A program made the position numbers and the translations under genes. The notes beneath the pieces were generated by a model. That model was not told the DNA's origin and did not search any database. It was given only the letters and a program-made list of their open reading frames with translations. This document shows, piece by piece, positions 1-10,040 of a stretch of 64,000 nt of DNA. Every line of letters begins with the position of its first letter. Position 1 is the first letter of the stretch. The stretch covers positions 24,263 to 88,262 of the forward strand of contig NZ_AUKC01000016.1 of the NCBI RefSeq assembly GCF_000424545.1, read 5' to 3'. The stretch is from Butyrivibrio sp. NC3005. Its GTDB lineage: Bacteria; Bacillota; Clostridia; Lachnospirales; Lachnospiraceae.

Positions 1-2
1 TC

Positions 3-59
3 CCAGGACCTAAGAAGGGCCTTGTTACAATCAAAGAGACAACGATCGTTGAGGCATAA
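3..59 (+). CDS. rplC: 50S ribosomal protein L3 (uL3), 3' end only
   Basis: Only the last 18 codons are inside the window; they read PGPKKGLVTIKETTIVEA and a stop, the usual uL3 C-terminus. It stands 23 bp before rplD, the normal S10-operon order. uL3 binds 23S rRNA near the peptidyl transferase centre. Confidence 0.85.
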   Translation, partial: PGPKKGLVTIKETTIVEA

Positions 60-82
60 CGAAGGAAAGGAGGAACATTCAG

Positions 83-706
83 ATGGCTAATGTATCTGTT
101 TTAAATATGGAAGGCAAAGAAGTTGGCACAATCGAATTAAGCGATGCTGTATTCGGTGTTGATGTTAACGAGAATCTGGTTCACCTTGCAGTTGTTCAGC
201 ATTTAGCTAACAAGCGTCAGGGAACACAGAAGGCAAAGACACGTTCCGAAGTTTCTGGAGGCGGTAGAAAGCCTTGGAGACAGAAAGGAACAGGTCATGC
301 AAGACAGGGTTCAACAAGATCTCCTCAGTGGACAGGTGGTGGTGTTGTATTTGCACCAGCTCCAAGAGATTATTCCTTCAAGATGAACAAGAAGGAGAAG
401 CTTGCAGCTCTTAAGTCTGCTCTCACAGACAAGGTTCAGAATGGTAACCTTATCGTTGTTGATGAACTTAAGCTTGATGAGGTTAAGACAAAGAAGTTTG
501 CAGAGGTTATGACTAACCTTAACGCAACACGCAAAGCTTTAGTTGTAATTCTTGATAATGATCAGAACGTAGTTCTTTCCGCAAGAAATTATGCAGAGGC
601 TATGACAACTCAGGCAAATCTGTTGAATGTTTATGATATTGTTAATGCAAGAACACTCGTTCTTACAAAAGACGCAGTGAACAAGATTGAGGAGGTATAT
701 GCATAA
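83..706 (+). CDS. rplD: 50S ribosomal protein L4 (uL4)
   Basis: A 207-residue uL4 of normal length. The conserved basic loop that reaches into the exit tunnel is visible around residues 45-85 ([19 protein letters not shown]). The start follows an AAGGAGG-type ribosome site, and the stop codon overlaps the rplW start by one base, which implies translational coupling. In many bacteria L4 also represses the S10 operon, but the leader where this would act is outside the window. Confidence 0.98.
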   Translation: MANVSVLNMEGKEVGTIELSDAVFGVDVNENLVHLAVVQHLANKRQGTQKAKTRSEVSGGGRKPWRQKGTGHARQGSTRSPQWTGGGVVFAPAPRDYSFKMNKKEKLAALKSALTDKVQNGNLIVVDELKLDEVKTKKFAEVMTNLNATRKALVVILDNDQNVVLSARNYAEAMTTQANLLNVYDIVNARTLVLTKDAVNKIEEVYA

Positions 707-996
707 TGGCAGCACTTGAATATTATGATATTATCCTTAAGCCAGTTGTAACTGAGAAATCCATGAACATTATGGAAGGAAAGAAATACACATTTCTCGT
801 AAATCCTGAAGCAAACAAGATTCAGATTAAAGAAGCTGTTGAGAAAATGTTCGAAGGCACAAAAGTTGCTAAGGTTAATACACTCAATGCTAAGGGAACA
901 AAGAGAAGAAGAGGTATGACAGTAGGTTACACAGCTAAGACTAAAAAGGCTATTGTTACTCTTACAGCAGACAGCAAGGATATCGAGCTGTTCTAA
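706..996 (+). CDS. rplW: 50S ribosomal protein L23 (uL23)
   Basis: 96 residues, full family length. uL23 lies at the tunnel exit and docks trigger factor and SRP. The N-terminal [14 protein letters not shown] motif and the basic stretch near residue 65 (KGTKRRRG) are typical. It starts on the stop of rplD. A 131-bp spacer with an imperfect hairpin around 1027-1110 separates it from rplB. Confidence 0.97.
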   Translation: MAALEYYDIILKPVVTEKSMNIMEGKKYTFLVNPEANKIQIKEAVEKMFEGTKVAKVNTLNAKGTKRRRGMTVGYTAKTKKAIVTLTADSKDIELF

Positions 997-1127
997 GGGC
1001 TTAATTTGAAAATAACTATGCGTACAGGCTCTTCTAAGTCCTAGAGCCGAGGGAAAAATCCCTAGTATGCGATAAAGCTTATGAAGAGTCACAAGTGATT
1101 CTTCATAAATAAAGGAGAAAAATAATC

Positions 1128-1970
1128 ATGGGAATTAAGAAGTATGGTCCTTATACCCCATCCAGAAGAAATATGACTGGTTCTGATTTCGCTGAAATCA
1201 CTAAGAAGACTCCAGAAAAGAGCCTCTTGGTTTCTAAGAACAGCATTGCTGGACGTAATAATCAGGGTAAGATTACAGTTAGACACAGAGGATGTGGAAA
1301 TAGAAGAAAGTACAGAGTTATCGATTTCAAGAGATACAAAGATGATGTACCTGCAAAGGTTATCGGTATCGAGTACGATCCTAACCGTACAGCTAACATC
1401 GCTCTTATTTGCTATCAGGATGGTCAGAAAGCTTATATCCTTGCTCCTGCAGGATTAACAGATGGAATGACTGTTATGAACGGTGTAAATGCTGAAATCC
1501 GTGTTGGTAACTGCTTACCATTATCTGCTATTCCAGTAGGTACTCAGGTTCACAATATCGAGCTTTATCCTGGAAAGGGTGGTCAGCTTGTTCGTTCAGC
1601 TGGTAACTCTGCTCAGTTGATGGCTAAGGGTGAGAAGTATGCAACTCTTCGTCTTCCTTCAGGTGAAATGAGAATGGTTCCTATTGAGTGCCGTGCTACT
1701 ATCGGAACAATCGGAAATATTGAGCATAACCTCATTAATTATGGTAAGGCTGGACGTGTTCGTCATATGGGTATCCGTCCAACAGTTCGTGGTTCTGTTA
1801 TGAACCCTAATGATCACCCACATGGTGGTGGAGAAGGTAAGGCACCTGTTGGTCGTCCTGGTCCTTGCACACCTTGGGGCAAGCCTGCTCTTGGATATAA
1901 GACTCGTAAGTCTAAGAAGGCTTCTAACAAGTTGATCATCAGAAGAAGAAATGGTAAGGCTATCAAATAA
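1128..1970 (+). CDS. rplB: 50S ribosomal protein L2 (uL2)
   Basis: 280 residues, full length. uL2 helps subunit joining and peptidyl transfer. The near-invariant C-terminal segment [17 protein letters not shown], which holds the functional His, is present around residues 228-245. The start follows AAAGGAG. rpsS begins 15 bp after the stop. Confidence 0.98.
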   Translation: MGIKKYGPYTPSRRNMTGSDFAEITKKTPEKSLLVSKNSIAGRNNQGKITVRHRGCGNRRKYRVIDFKRYKDDVPAKVIGIEYDPNRTANIALICYQDGQKAYILAPAGLTDGMTVMNGVNAEIRVGNCLPLSAIPVGTQVHNIELYPGKGGQLVRSAGNSAQLMAKGEKYATLRLPSGEMRMVPIECRATIGTIGNIEHNLINYGKAGRVRHMGIRPTVRGSVMNPNDHPHGGGEGKAPVGRPGPCTPWGKPALGYKTRKSKKASNKLIIRRRNGKAIK

Positions 1971-1985
1971 TTAAGGAGGAACATA

Positions 1986-2267
1986 ATGTCCAGATCATTA
2001 AAAAAGGGACCATTTGCTGATGCAAGTCTCTTAAAGAAAATAGATGCTATGAACGCAAACAATGACAAGCAGATCATCAAGACCTGGTCTCGTCGTTCCA
2101 CGATTTTCCCGTCTTTCGTAGGACATACAATCGCTGTACACGATGGTAGAAAGCATATTCCGGTATATGTTACTGAGGATATGGTAGGTCATAAGCTTGG
2201 TGAGTTCGTTCAGACAAGAACTTTCCGTGGCCATGCAGGCAATGAGAAGTCAACTGGAGCTAGATAA
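1986..2267 (+). CDS. rpsS: 30S ribosomal protein S19 (uS19)
   Basis: 93 residues with the standard [10 protein letters not shown] start and the GHKLGEF region near residue 68. uS19 forms the head of the small subunit with uS13. It has a clear AAGGAGG site 8 bp upstream and lies between rplB and rplV as usual. Confidence 0.98.
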   Translation: MSRSLKKGPFADASLLKKIDAMNANNDKQIIKTWSRRSTIFPSFVGHTIAVHDGRKHIPVYVTEDMVGHKLGEFVQTRTFRGHAGNEKSTGAR

Positions 2268-2291
2268 TAGCTGATCGAAAGGAGGTTCGTC

Positions 2292-2687
2292 ATGGCAGAA
2301 GAAAAGAAAAAGTCCAGATCTCAATATAAAGTTGAGAGAAATAAAACAAATAGAGAAACCAGACCGCATGCTAAGCTGACTAACGCTAGAATCCCGGTTC
2401 AGAAGGGTTGCTTCGTTATGGATGCTATCCGTGGTAAAGATGTAACAACAGCTCTTGCTATCTTACAGTTCAATCCAAGATATGCTTCCAGCGTTATCTA
2501 TAAGCTTCTTGCATCCGCTATTGCAAATGCAGAATTCAAGGGAATGAATCGCGAGAATCTGTATATCGCAGAGTGCTATGCAAACAATGGCCCTATTATG
2601 AAGAGAATTCAGCCTCGTGCACAGGGCAGAGCTTACAGAATCAACAAGAGAATGAGCAATCTTAGCATCATTCTTGGTGAGAGATAA
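2292..2687 (+). CDS. rplV: 50S ribosomal protein L22 (uL22)
   Basis: 131 residues, slightly longer than the common 110 because of a charged N-terminal extension (residues 1-25, rich in Lys and Arg). The tunnel hairpin region ends in RAQGRAYRINKRMSN, the site where macrolide-resistance changes occur in this family. No such change can be called here without a reference. Confidence 0.97.
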   Translation: MAEEKKKSRSQYKVERNKTNRETRPHAKLTNARIPVQKGCFVMDAIRGKDVTTALAILQFNPRYASSVIYKLLASAIANAEFKGMNRENLYIAECYANNGPIMKRIQPRAQGRAYRINKRMSNLSIILGER

Positions 2688-2706
2688 GAAAGGAGACTGA
2701 AATCAA

Positions 2707-3381
2707 ATGGGACAGAAAGTTAATCCGCATGGCATGAGAGTAGGCGTTATCGCTGACTGGAATTCCAGATGGTACGCTGAAAGTGGTGCATTTGCTGATA
2801 ATCTTGTTGAAGATCATAAGATTAGAGAGTTTCTTAAAAAGAAACTTTATGCAGCTGGTGTTTCCAAGATCGAGATTGAAAGAGCATCTGATCGTGTTAA
2901 GGTTATCGTTTTCACAGCTAAGCCTGGTGTTGTAATAGGTAAGGGCGGCGCTGAGATCGAAGCTACAAAGAAAGAGCTTCAGAAGATAACAGATAAAAAG
3001 GTTATGATCGATATTAAAGAGATCAAGAGACCTGATAAGGATGCACAGCTTGTTGCTGAGAACATTGCACAGCAGCTTGAGAACCGTGTATCTTTCAGAA
3101 GAGCAATGAAGTCTTGTATGAGCAGATCAATGAAGAGCGGCGCGCTTGGTATTAAGGCATGCTGCGGCGGTCGTCTTGGTGGTGCTGATATCGCTCGTAA
3201 GGAGTTCTACAGCGAGGGTACAATCCCGCTTCAGACACTTAGAGCAGACATTGATTATGGATTTGCGGAAGCTAATACAACCTATGGTAAGGTTGGTGTT
3301 AAGGTTTGGATTTATAAGGGAGAAGTTCTTCCTAACAAAGCAAACTCTGTTGACGCAGTCAAGGAAGGGAGCGATAAATAA
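2707..3381 (+). CDS. rpsC: 30S ribosomal protein S3 (uS3)
   Basis: 224 residues. A KH domain with the GxxG loop ([10 protein letters not shown]) is visible near residues 77-87, followed by the C-terminal S3 domain. uS3 forms part of the mRNA entry channel. The last base of its stop is the first base of the rplP start, so the two are likely translationally coupled. Confidence 0.98.
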   Translation: MGQKVNPHGMRVGVIADWNSRWYAESGAFADNLVEDHKIREFLKKKLYAAGVSKIEIERASDRVKVIVFTAKPGVVIGKGGAEIEATKKELQKITDKKVMIDIKEIKRPDKDAQLVAENIAQQLENRVSFRRAMKSCMSRSMKSGALGIKACCGGRLGGADIARKEFYSEGTIPLQTLRADIDYGFAEANTTYGKVGVKVWIYKGEVLPNKANSVDAVKEGSDK

Positions 3382-3815
3382 TGTTAATGCCAAAGAGAGT
3401 GAAACATCGTAAACAGTTCCGTGGTTCTATGGCTCACAAGCTTAACCGCGGCACAACAATTAGTTACGGTGAGTTCGGAATTGTTGCTCTTGATCCTTGC
3501 TGGATCAAGTCAAACCAGATTGAAGCAGCCCGTGTTGCTATGACACGTTTCACAAAGCGTGGTGGTCAGGTTTGGATTAAAATTTTCCCTGATAAGCCGG
3601 TTACAATTAAGCCTCTCGGAACTCGAATGGGTTCTGGTAAAGGTGCTGTAGACGGTTGGGTTGCAGTTGTTAAGCCAGGTCGCGTAATGTTCGAGATCGG
3701 TGGAGTTGCCGAGGCAGATGCTAGGGAGGCTCTTCGTCTTGCTATGCACAAACTTCCGTGCCGTTGCAAGATTGTTTCCAAGGCAGATTTGGAAGGCGGT
3801 GTATCTAATGAGTAA
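3381..3815 (+). CDS. rplP: 50S ribosomal protein L16 (uL16)
   Basis: 144 residues starting [15 protein letters not shown], the standard uL16 N-terminus, so the start overlapping the rpsC stop is chosen. uL16 binds near the A-site tRNA elbow. The 3' end overlaps rpmC by 8 bp. Confidence 0.98.
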   Translation: MLMPKRVKHRKQFRGSMAHKLNRGTTISYGEFGIVALDPCWIKSNQIEAARVAMTRFTKRGGQVWIKIFPDKPVTIKPLGTRMGSGKGAVDGWVAVVKPGRVMFEIGGVAEADAREALRLAMHKLPCRCKIVSKADLEGGVSNE

Positions 3816-4023
3816 TGTAAGAAACGCATATGTACAGGAGCTTAAGAATAAGGACACAAAGGCTCTGCAGGAAGAGCTTGTTGCTGCCAAGAAAGAGCTT
3901 TTCAATCTGAGATTCCAGAAAGCTACCAATCAGCTGGATAATACTGCAAGAATCACTACAGTTAGAAAGAATATTGCAAGAATCCAGACATTCATAACAG
4001 AGAAGTCCAAGGCAGCTGAATAA
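3808..4023 (+). CDS. rpmC: 50S ribosomal protein L29 (uL29)
   Basis: 71 residues. The start at 3808 gives [16 protein letters not shown], a normal-length uL29, whereas an upstream start at 3700 would add 36 residues unlike the family. The conserved [15 protein letters not shown] helix is near residues 32-46. It overlaps rplP by 8 bp. Confidence 0.95.
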   Translation: MSNVRNAYVQELKNKDTKALQEELVAAKKELFNLRFQKATNQLDNTARITTVRKNIARIQTFITEKSKAAE

Positions 4024-4052
4024 TTCCGGTATCCGGGAAAGGAGAAACAATC

Positions 4053-4307
4053 GTGGAAAGAAATCTTAGAAAAACACGTGTTGGTAAAGTAACAAGCGAT
4101 AAGATGGATAAAACCATCACTGTTTCCATTGAAGACCATGTAAAACATCCGCTTTATAAGAAAATCGTAAAGAGAACTTATAAGCTTAAGGCACATGATG
4201 AAAACAACGAGTGCCATATCGGTGATACCGTTAAGGTTATGGAGACAAGACCGCTCTCTAAAGATAAGAGATGGAGACTTGTTTCAATCATTGAGCGCGC
4301 AAAGTAA
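4053..4307 (+). CDS. rpsQ: 30S ribosomal protein S17 (uS17)
   Basis: 84 residues from a GTG start placed 8 bp after GGAAAGGAG. The OB-fold sequence ([14 protein letters not shown], then [19 protein letters not shown]) is typical. It binds 16S rRNA early in assembly. Confidence 0.97.
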   Translation: MERNLRKTRVGKVTSDKMDKTITVSIEDHVKHPLYKKIVKRTYKLKAHDENNECHIGDTVKVMETRPLSKDKRWRLVSIIERAK

Positions 4308-4343
4308 TTTTGAAAGCTCACGTTTATTAGAAGGAGAATTAGC

Positions 4344-4712
4344 ATGATTCAACAGGAAAGCAGACTTAAGGTCGCTGATAATACTGGTGCTAAAGAGCTT
4401 TTATGCATTCGTGTTATGGGTGGATCTACAAGAAGATATGCAAGAATCGGCGACATAATAGTTGCGTCCGTTAAAGAAGCAACACCCGGTGGTGTTGTAA
4501 AGAAGGGTGACGTTGTTAAGGCTGTTGTCGTTCGTACTGTAAAGGAAACACGCCGTAAAGACGGTTCCTATATAAAGTTTGACGAGAATGCTGCAGTTGT
4601 TATCAACGACGAAGGCAACCCAAAGGGAACTCGTATTTTTGGACCGGTTGCAAGAGAACTTCGTGAGAAGAAATTCATGAAGATTTTGTCACTTGCTCCG
4701 GAAGTATTATAA
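4344..4712 (+). CDS. rplN: 50S ribosomal protein L14 (uL14)
   Basis: 122 residues, the exact usual length, beginning [19 protein letters not shown]. uL14 forms an inter-subunit bridge. The stop is 13 bp before the rplX start. Confidence 0.98.
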   Translation: MIQQESRLKVADNTGAKELLCIRVMGGSTRRYARIGDIIVASVKEATPGGVVKKGDVVKAVVVRTVKETRRKDGSYIKFDENAAVVINDEGNPKGTRIFGPVARELREKKFMKILSLAPEVL

Positions 4713-4725
4713 GGAGGAACCAATA

Positions 4726-5100
4726 ATGGCTACAAGAATTAAAACAGGTGATACAGTTAGAGTAATTGCTGGTTCCTATAATTACAAAGGTAAAGAAGGA
4801 AAGGTTCTTTCAGTTGATGAGAAGAATCATCGTGTAGTTGTTGAAGGTATCAACAAGGTTAAGAAGCACGAGAAGCCTTCTATGCAGAACCAGAACGGCG
4901 GAATCGTTGAAGTTGAAGCTCCAATCGATATCTCAAATGTAATGCTTGTCGTTGATGGTAAGACAACTCGAGTTGGTTATAAGTTCGAAGAAGGTGCTGA
5001 TGGTAAGCTTGTAAAGAAGCGTTATGCTAAAGCTACTGGTAAAATCCTTGACGAAGTTAAGACTAGAAACAAGGGTAAACTCGACAAGCAGGATAAATAA
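4726..5100 (+). CDS. rplX: 50S ribosomal protein L24 (uL24)
   Basis: 124 residues from the ATG at 4726, which follows AAGGAGG by 8 bp; an in-frame upstream start at 4693 would overlap rplN and add an unrelated 11-residue tail. An N-terminal KOW motif ([20 protein letters not shown]) initiates 50S assembly. Confidence 0.96.
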   Translation: MATRIKTGDTVRVIAGSYNYKGKEGKVLSVDEKNHRVVVEGINKVKKHEKPSMQNQNGGIVEVEAPIDISNVMLVVDGKTTRVGYKFEEGADGKLVKKRYAKATGKILDEVKTRNKGKLDKQDK

Positions 5101-5117
5101 GGAAAGGAGGTATCATT

Positions 5118-5657
5118 GTGAGCAGATATAAAGATTTATATAAAAACGAGATCGTGGATGCCATGACAAAGAAGTTCGGTTATAAGAACGTTATGGAAGT
5201 ACCGAAGCTCGATAAGATTGTTGTTAATATGGCAGTCGGTGAGGCTAAGGAGAACGCAAAGGTTCTTGAGAATGCTGCTGGTGATATGGAAATTATCACT
5301 GGTCAGAAGCCTGTATTGACAAAGGCTAAGAAGTCAATCGCTAACTTCAAAATCAGAGAGGGCCAGGCAATTGGTTGCAAGGTTACTCTTCGTGGTGAGA
5401 AGATGTATGACTTCTTGGATCGTCTTGTAAACTTGGCATTGCCTCGTGTACGTGACTTCCGTGGTATTAATCCTAACTCTTTTGATGGCAGAGGTAACTA
5501 TGCTCTTGGTCTTCGTGAGCAGCTGATCTTCCCTGAAATCGAGTATGATAAAGTTGATAAGACCAGAGGTATGGATATAGTTTTCACAACTACAGCTAAG
5601 ACAGACGAGGAAGCAAGAGAGCTTCTTAGACTGTTCAACATGCCTTTTGCAAAGTAA
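5118..5657 (+). CDS. rplE: 50S ribosomal protein L5 (uL5)
   Basis: 179 residues from a GTG start 7 bp after AAAGGAGG. The family segment [17 protein letters not shown] is present near residues 113-129. uL5 binds 5S rRNA and contacts the P-site tRNA. Confidence 0.98.
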   Translation: MSRYKDLYKNEIVDAMTKKFGYKNVMEVPKLDKIVVNMAVGEAKENAKVLENAAGDMEIITGQKPVLTKAKKSIANFKIREGQAIGCKVTLRGEKMYDFLDRLVNLALPRVRDFRGINPNSFDGRGNYALGLREQLIFPEIEYDKVDKTRGMDIVFTTTAKTDEEARELLRLFNMPFAK

Positions 5658-5679
5658 TTATTAGGAGGAAAGATTAAAC

Positions 5680-5865
5680 ATGGCTAAATTATCCATGAAG
5701 AGAAAGCAGCAGATGAAACCGAAGTTCTCTACAAGAGCTTATACTCGTTGTAAAATCTGCGGTCGTCCTCATTCAGTTCTTAGAAAGTACGGAATCTGCA
5801 GAATTTGCTTCCGTGAACTTGCTTACAAGGGCGAGATTCCTGGCGTAAGAAAAGCTAGCTGGTAA
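5680..5865 (+). CDS. rpsN: 30S ribosomal protein S14, zinc-ribbon type (uS14)
   Basis: 61 residues with two CxxC pairs (CKIC near residue 24, CRIC near residue 40) forming the C+ zinc-binding type of uS14, the housekeeping form in Firmicutes. This supports the taxonomic reading. It is followed by an unusual hairpin-rich spacer before rpsH. Confidence 0.97.
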   Translation: MAKLSMKRKQQMKPKFSTRAYTRCKICGRPHSVLRKYGICRICFRELAYKGEIPGVRKASW

Positions 5866-5876
5866 TTTAAAAATCG

Positions 5877-5925
5877 TTGCGGCTTCGTGTCTCTGCCCCT
5901 TTCGGTGGGCAGTAAGGCGAAGCAA
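5877..5925 (+). other. Intergenic stem-loop between rpsN and rpsH
   Basis: CTGCCC (5893-5898) pairs with GGGCAG (5907-5912), enclosed by CTTCG (5883-5887) pairing with CGAAG (5918-5922) and TTG/CAA. There is no U run after it, so it does not look like a terminator. It may be an mRNA processing or translational control element, or a small dispersed palindrome. Confidence 0.55.
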
Positions 5926-5956
5926 TAATAAATAATAATTAAGGAGAGTATTTAAA

Positions 5957-6358
5957 ATGGCAATGAATGATCCTATCGCAGATATGCTTACAAGAATTCG
6001 TAACGCTAACGCTGCAAAACATGACACTGTTGATGTTCCATCTTCTAAGATGAAGCTCGCTATCGCTAACATTCTTCTTGAAGAAGGTTATATCAAGAAG
6101 CTTGACGTTGTTGATAATAAAGGATTCAAAGATCTTCACATTACTTTAAAGTATGGTGCTGATCGTAATGATAAAGTTATCACTGGTATCAAGAGAATCT
6201 CTAAGCCTGGTCTTCGTGTTTACGCTGGTAAGGAAGATCTTCCTCGCGTACTTGGCGGTCTTGGAATAGCTATTATTTCAACAAACCACGGTGTTGTAAC
6301 TGATAAAAAGGCAAGAGAGCTGCAGGTAGGTGGCGAAGTTCTTGCATTTGTATGGTAA
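5957..6358 (+). CDS. rpsH: 30S ribosomal protein S8 (uS8)
   Basis: 133 residues, normal length, starting [17 protein letters not shown]. The C-terminal [22 protein letters not shown] is the standard rRNA-binding end. In E. coli S8 represses the spc operon; no such site was examined here. Start follows AAGGAG. Confidence 0.98.
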   Translation: MAMNDPIADMLTRIRNANAAKHDTVDVPSSKMKLAIANILLEEGYIKKLDVVDNKGFKDLHITLKYGADRNDKVITGIKRISKPGLRVYAGKEDLPRVLGGLGIAIISTNHGVVTDKKARELQVGGEVLAFVW

Positions 6359-6373
6359 ATTGGAGGTACGGGC

Positions 6374-6913
6374 ATGTCACGAATCGGAAAAATGCCAATC
6401 GCAATTCCTGATGGAGTAACTATCAGTGTTGCAGAAAATAACAAGGTGACTGTAAAAGGTCCTAAGGGAGAACTTTCAAGAGAGCTTCCTAAGGAAATGA
6501 CAATTGAGCAGAAGGATGGCGAAGTTGTTATTTCAAGACCTAATGATGATAAGAAGACAAGAGCTCTTCATGGTCTCACTAGAGCACTTCTTCATAACAT
6601 GGTTGTAGGTGTACACGAAGGTTTCGAGAAGAAGCTTGAAGTTAACGGTGTAGGTTATAGAGCTGCTAAGAAGGGTAAAACACTCACACTTTCTCTTGGA
6701 TATTCTCACCCGGTTGAGCTTGAGGATCCTGAAGGTCTTGAATCTGTTGTTGAAGGACAGATCATTACTGTTAAGGGTATTGACAAGGAAAAGGTTGGCC
6801 AGTACGCTGCTGTCATCAGAGAGAAGAGAAAGCCTGAACCATATAAGGGTAAGGGTATTAAGTATGTTGATGAAGTCATCAAGCGTAAGGTTGGTAAGAC
6901 CGGTAAGAAGTAA
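6374..6913 (+). CDS. rplF: 50S ribosomal protein L6 (uL6)
   Basis: 179 residues with the two repeated uL6 domains. The C-terminal signature [15 protein letters not shown] is near residues 152-167. It starts 15 bp after rpsH. Confidence 0.98.
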   Translation: MSRIGKMPIAIPDGVTISVAENNKVTVKGPKGELSRELPKEMTIEQKDGEVVISRPNDDKKTRALHGLTRALLHNMVVGVHEGFEKKLEVNGVGYRAAKKGKTLTLSLGYSHPVELEDPEGLESVVEGQIITVKGIDKEKVGQYAAVIREKRKPEPYKGKGIKYVDEVIKRKVGKTGKK

Positions 6914-6932
6914 TAGATAAGGAGAGTGTAAA

Positions 6933-7301
6933 ATGGTTAGTAAAGAATCCAGACAGGAAATTCGTGTTAAGAAGCACCTGAAGGAACGTAAGCGCTATAG
7001 TGGCACTGCTGAGAGACCTAGAATGGCAGTGTTCAGAAGCAACAAGAATATCTATGTTCAGGTTATTGATGACGTAGCACAGACAACTCTTGTTTCTGCT
7101 TCTACTCTTGAAAAGGATATCAAAGCTGAGCTTAAGCACACAGATGATGTAGAAGCTGCTGCATATGTTGGAGATGTAATTGCAAAGAGAGCCCTTGAAA
7201 AGGGAATCAAGACTGTTGTATTTGACAGAGCTGGTTACATCTACCAGGGTAAGGTTGCGGCTCTTGCCGATGCTGCCAGAAAAGCTGGCTTGGAATTCTA
7301 A
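6933..7301 (+). CDS. rplR: 50S ribosomal protein L18 (uL18)
   Basis: 122 residues with the basic N-terminus and the [14 protein letters not shown] and [20 protein letters not shown] segments. uL18 binds 5S rRNA with uL5. Confidence 0.98.
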   Translation: MVSKESRQEIRVKKHLKERKRYSGTAERPRMAVFRSNKNIYVQVIDDVAQTTLVSASTLEKDIKAELKHTDDVEAAAYVGDVIAKRALEKGIKTVVFDRAGYIYQGKVAALADAARKAGLEF

Positions 7302-7319
7302 GAGAGGAGAAGAAATTAA

Positions 7320-7829
7320 ATGAAACATACAATCGTTGATGCAAGTCAGCTTGAGTTAACAGATAAAGTCGTTACCATCAAACGTGTTACCAAGGTTGTT
7401 AAGGGCGGACGTAACATGAAATTTGCAGCTCTTGTAGTTGTTGGTGATGGTAATGGTCATGTTGGTGCTGGTCTTGGTAAAGCTACAGAAATCCCAGATG
7501 CAATTCGTAAGGGTAAAGATGCAGCAATTAAGAACATGATTACTGTTGCTCTTGATGAAAACAATAGTGTTACACATGACTTCGTTGGTAAGTTTGGTAG
7601 TGCTTCTGTTCTTTTGAAGAAGAGCCCAGAAGGTACTGGTATTATCGCAGGTGGTCCAGCTCGTTCTGTTTGCGAACTTGCAGGTATCAAGAACATCCGT
7701 ACAAAGTCTATGGGTTCCAATAACAAGCAGAATGTTGTATTTGCAACCCTGAGCGGACTTAGTCAGCTCAAGACACCTGAGGAAGTTGCTAAGATGCGCG
7801 GTAAATCAGTAGAAGATTTAAAGGCTTAA
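7320..7829 (+). CDS. rpsE: 30S ribosomal protein S5 (uS5)
   Basis: 169 residues. The double-stranded RNA-binding region ([16 protein letters not shown]) near residues 41-56 and the C-terminal domain are intact. The start ATG lies 8 bp after GAGGAG. Confidence 0.98.
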   Translation: MKHTIVDASQLELTDKVVTIKRVTKVVKGGRNMKFAALVVVGDGNGHVGAGLGKATEIPDAIRKGKDAAIKNMITVALDENNSVTHDFVGKFGSASVLLKKSPEGTGIIAGGPARSVCELAGIKNIRTKSMGSNNKQNVVFATLSGLSQLKTPEEVAKMRGKSVEDLKA

Positions 7830-7860
7830 GTTACAGCAACTTATTGAAAGGAGTAAATCA

Positions 7861-8052
7861 ATGGCAACAAATGAAAAGAAACTCAAGATCACATTGGTTA
7901 AGTCCACAATCGGTGCTGTACCTAAGCAGGTAGCTACCGTAAAATCAATGGGATTTAAGAAGCTTAACAGTGTTGTTGTTCTTCCGGATAACTCTGCAAC
8001 AAGAGGACAGATCCAGCAGATCAGACACCTTGTTAAGGTTGAAGAAGTTTAA
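7861..8052 (+). CDS. rpmD: 50S ribosomal protein L30 (uL30)
   Basis: 63 residues, normal for bacterial uL30, ending with QIRHLVKVEEV. A strong stem-loop fills the 95-bp spacer before rplO. Confidence 0.96.
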   Translation: MATNEKKLKITLVKSTIGAVPKQVATVKSMGFKKLNSVVVLPDNSATRGQIQQIRHLVKVEEV

Positions 8053-8059
8053 TTTAAAA

Positions 8060-8116
8060 GCATAATTGCGAGCGAGCCGTGTCCACCTTACGCTGCGAGA
8101 CACGGCTTGCGTTATA
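8060..8116 (+). other. Long stem-loop between rpmD and rplO
   Basis: 8072-8083 pairs with 8099-8110 (GCGAGCCGTGTC against GACACGGCTTGC, 11 Watson-Crick pairs and one G-U). No U run follows, so transcription into rplO probably continues. It could protect or process mRNA, or be a dispersed palindrome. Confidence 0.6.
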
Positions 8117-8147
8117 GTGATTTCGCAGCGGGAAATGAGGATGTAAA

Positions 8148-8588
8148 ATGGAATTATCCAATTTAAGACCAGCAGAAGGTTCTGTACACAGCGATAACTT
8201 TAGAAGAGGTCGTGGTCACGCTTCAGGAAACGGAAAGACTGCAGGTAAGGGTCACAAGGGTCAGAAGGCTCGTTCTGGAGCACCAAGACCAGGATTCGAA
8301 GGTGGTCAGATGCCATTGTTCAGAAGACTTCCTAAGAGAGGTTTCCAGAACATCAATTCTAAGCACATCGTAGCAATCAACTTGGATAGATTGGAAGTAT
8401 TTGAAGACGGAGCTGAAGTTACTGTTGACGCACTTAAGAATCAGGGTATCATCAAGAAAGAGTATGATGGTGTTAAGATTCTTGGAAGTGGTGAGCTGAC
8501 TAAGAAGCTTACGGTTAAAGTAAATGCATATTCTGCATCTGCAAAAGAAAAAATCGAGGCACTTGGTGGAACTGCTGAGGTGATCTAA
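8148..8588 (+). CDS. rplO: 50S ribosomal protein L15 (uL15)
   Basis: 146 residues. The glycine- and lysine-rich N-terminus ([19 protein letters not shown]) is the family hallmark. The stop TAA overlaps the secY ATG (TAATG), implying coupling. Confidence 0.98.
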   Translation: MELSNLRPAEGSVHSDNFRRGRGHASGNGKTAGKGHKGQKARSGAPRPGFEGGQMPLFRRLPKRGFQNINSKHIVAINLDRLEVFEDGAEVTVDALKNQGIIKKEYDGVKILGSGELTKKLTVKVNAYSASAKEKIEALGGTAEVI

Positions 8589-9907
8589 TGTTCACAACCT
8601 TAAAGAATGCATTCAAAATCAAAGATATTAGAAATAAGATTTTCTTTACTTTTTTGATGCTTGCTATTGTCAGACTTGGAACTGCAATTTCAGCTCCAGG
8701 AATTAAATCAGATGTATTTACTAACTGGTACAATGGCATGACATCTAATAAGGCTCTTGGTTTTATGGATCGTTTTACAGGTGGTTCATTTGAAAAAATG
8801 TCTATTTTGGCATTAAATATAACCCCCTATATCACATCCTCTATTATCATTCAGCTGCTGACGATTGCAATTCCTAAATTGGAGGAGTTGCAGCATGATG
8901 GAGAAGAAGGACGTAAAAAGCTTACTGCCTATACTCGTCGTGTTACTATTGCTCTTGCTCTTATAGAATCAATAGCAATGTCTGTTGGATTCTATCGAAA
9001 TGGCAATATGATTAAGTCTCAAAATATGATTTATTGTGTAGAGATAGTATTAGCTCTTACAGCTGGTAGTGCATTCCTTATGTGGATTGGTGAAAGAATC
9101 ACAGATTATGGTGTAGGCAATGGTATATCCATTGTCTTGACAATTAATATTGTGTCTAGAATGCCGCAAGATTTAGGAGCACTCTATACAAAGTTTTTGA
9201 GCAATCATTCAATTGTTCAGAAAGTTGTATATGGACTAATTATTTTTGCGATTATTGTAGCAATGGTAGTTGTTGTAGTAATCTTAAATGATGCTGAAAG
9301 AAGAATTCCTGTTCAATATGCAAAGAAACTTCAAGGGCGTAAAATGGTTGGAGCAGGCGGAGCTGAAATTCCTCTTAAGGTTAATACAGCTGGTGTTATG
9401 CCAATTATTTTTGCTATGTCACTTTTTCAGTTCCCACTTATTGTATCTCAATTAGTTGGATATAACGGAACTGGTGTTTGGGGCGAAGTACTTAAGTATT
9501 TGAACGAAGGAAACTGGTTTGACAAGACTGCTCCAAAGTATTCTATCGGTCTTGTTGTTTACCTTTTGTTGATGATCTTTTTTGCTTATTTTTATACATC
9601 GATTACTTTTAATCCGTTGGAAGTTGCTGATAACCTGAAAAAGCAGGGTGGCTTTATTCCTGGAATTCGTCCTGGAAAACCAACAAGTGATTATTTGAAT
9701 ACTGTATTAAACTACATTATTTTTATCGGTGTATGTGGCCTTATGATTGTCGCAATTCTTCCGATTATGTTTAGTGGTCTGTTTGGAGCGAATATTTCAT
9801 TTGGTGGTACATCAATGATAATTGTAGTAAGTGTTATACTTGAGACAATTAAACAGATTGAATCACAGATGCTTGTTCGTAACTATAAGGGCTTTTTAGA
9901 CGATTAA
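8588..9907 (+). CDS. secY: Protein translocase subunit SecY
   Basis: 439 residues with the ten hydrophobic segments of SecY. The cytoplasmic loop ERRIPVQYAKK near residue 240 and the C-terminal QIESQMLVRNYKGFL are conserved. It forms the protein-conducting channel with SecE and SecG. It overlaps rplO by one base and is followed by a terminator-like hairpin, then adk. Confidence 0.98.
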   Translation: MFTTLKNAFKIKDIRNKIFFTFLMLAIVRLGTAISAPGIKSDVFTNWYNGMTSNKALGFMDRFTGGSFEKMSILALNITPYITSSIIIQLLTIAIPKLEELQHDGEEGRKKLTAYTRRVTIALALIESIAMSVGFYRNGNMIKSQNMIYCVEIVLALTAGSAFLMWIGERITDYGVGNGISIVLTINIVSRMPQDLGALYTKFLSNHSIVQKVVYGLIIFAIIVAMVVVVVILNDAERRIPVQYAKKLQGRKMVGAGGAEIPLKVNTAGVMPIIFAMSLFQFPLIVSQLVGYNGTGVWGEVLKYLNEGNWFDKTAPKYSIGLVVYLLLMIFFAYFYTSITFNPLEVADNLKKQGGFIPGIRPGKPTSDYLNTVLNYIIFIGVCGLMIVAILPIMFSGLFGANISFGGTSMIIVVSVILETIKQIESQMLVRNYKGFLDD

Positions 9908-9910
9908 AAA

Positions 9911-9963
9911 TGACAGAGGCCGGAAAACATGGAATTGCCATGCTCGGTCTCTGCCTTTTTCTA
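9911..9963 (+). terminator. Hairpin with U-rich tail after secY
   Basis: CAGAG-CCG pairs with CGG-CTCTG around an inner ATGG/CCAT stem, followed by CCTTTTTCT. Since adk is 75 bp further on in the same direction, it may act as a partial terminator or attenuator. Confidence 0.6.
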
Positions 9964-10040
9964 TTATTGACTGTAGTGGGTATTTTCGGTTTAAATTTAG
10001 GTTTTGTTAAATCTTATTTAAGAAGAAAAGGAGCAAAAGG

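Noticed and set aside
631..1286. Minus-strand open frames over the ribosomal genes
   Set aside because: They are shadows of rplW, rplB and others, with no ribosome sites and no family resemblance.
3700..3807. Longer N-terminus for rpmC
   Set aside because: It lies inside rplP, lacks a ribosome site and does not match uL29.
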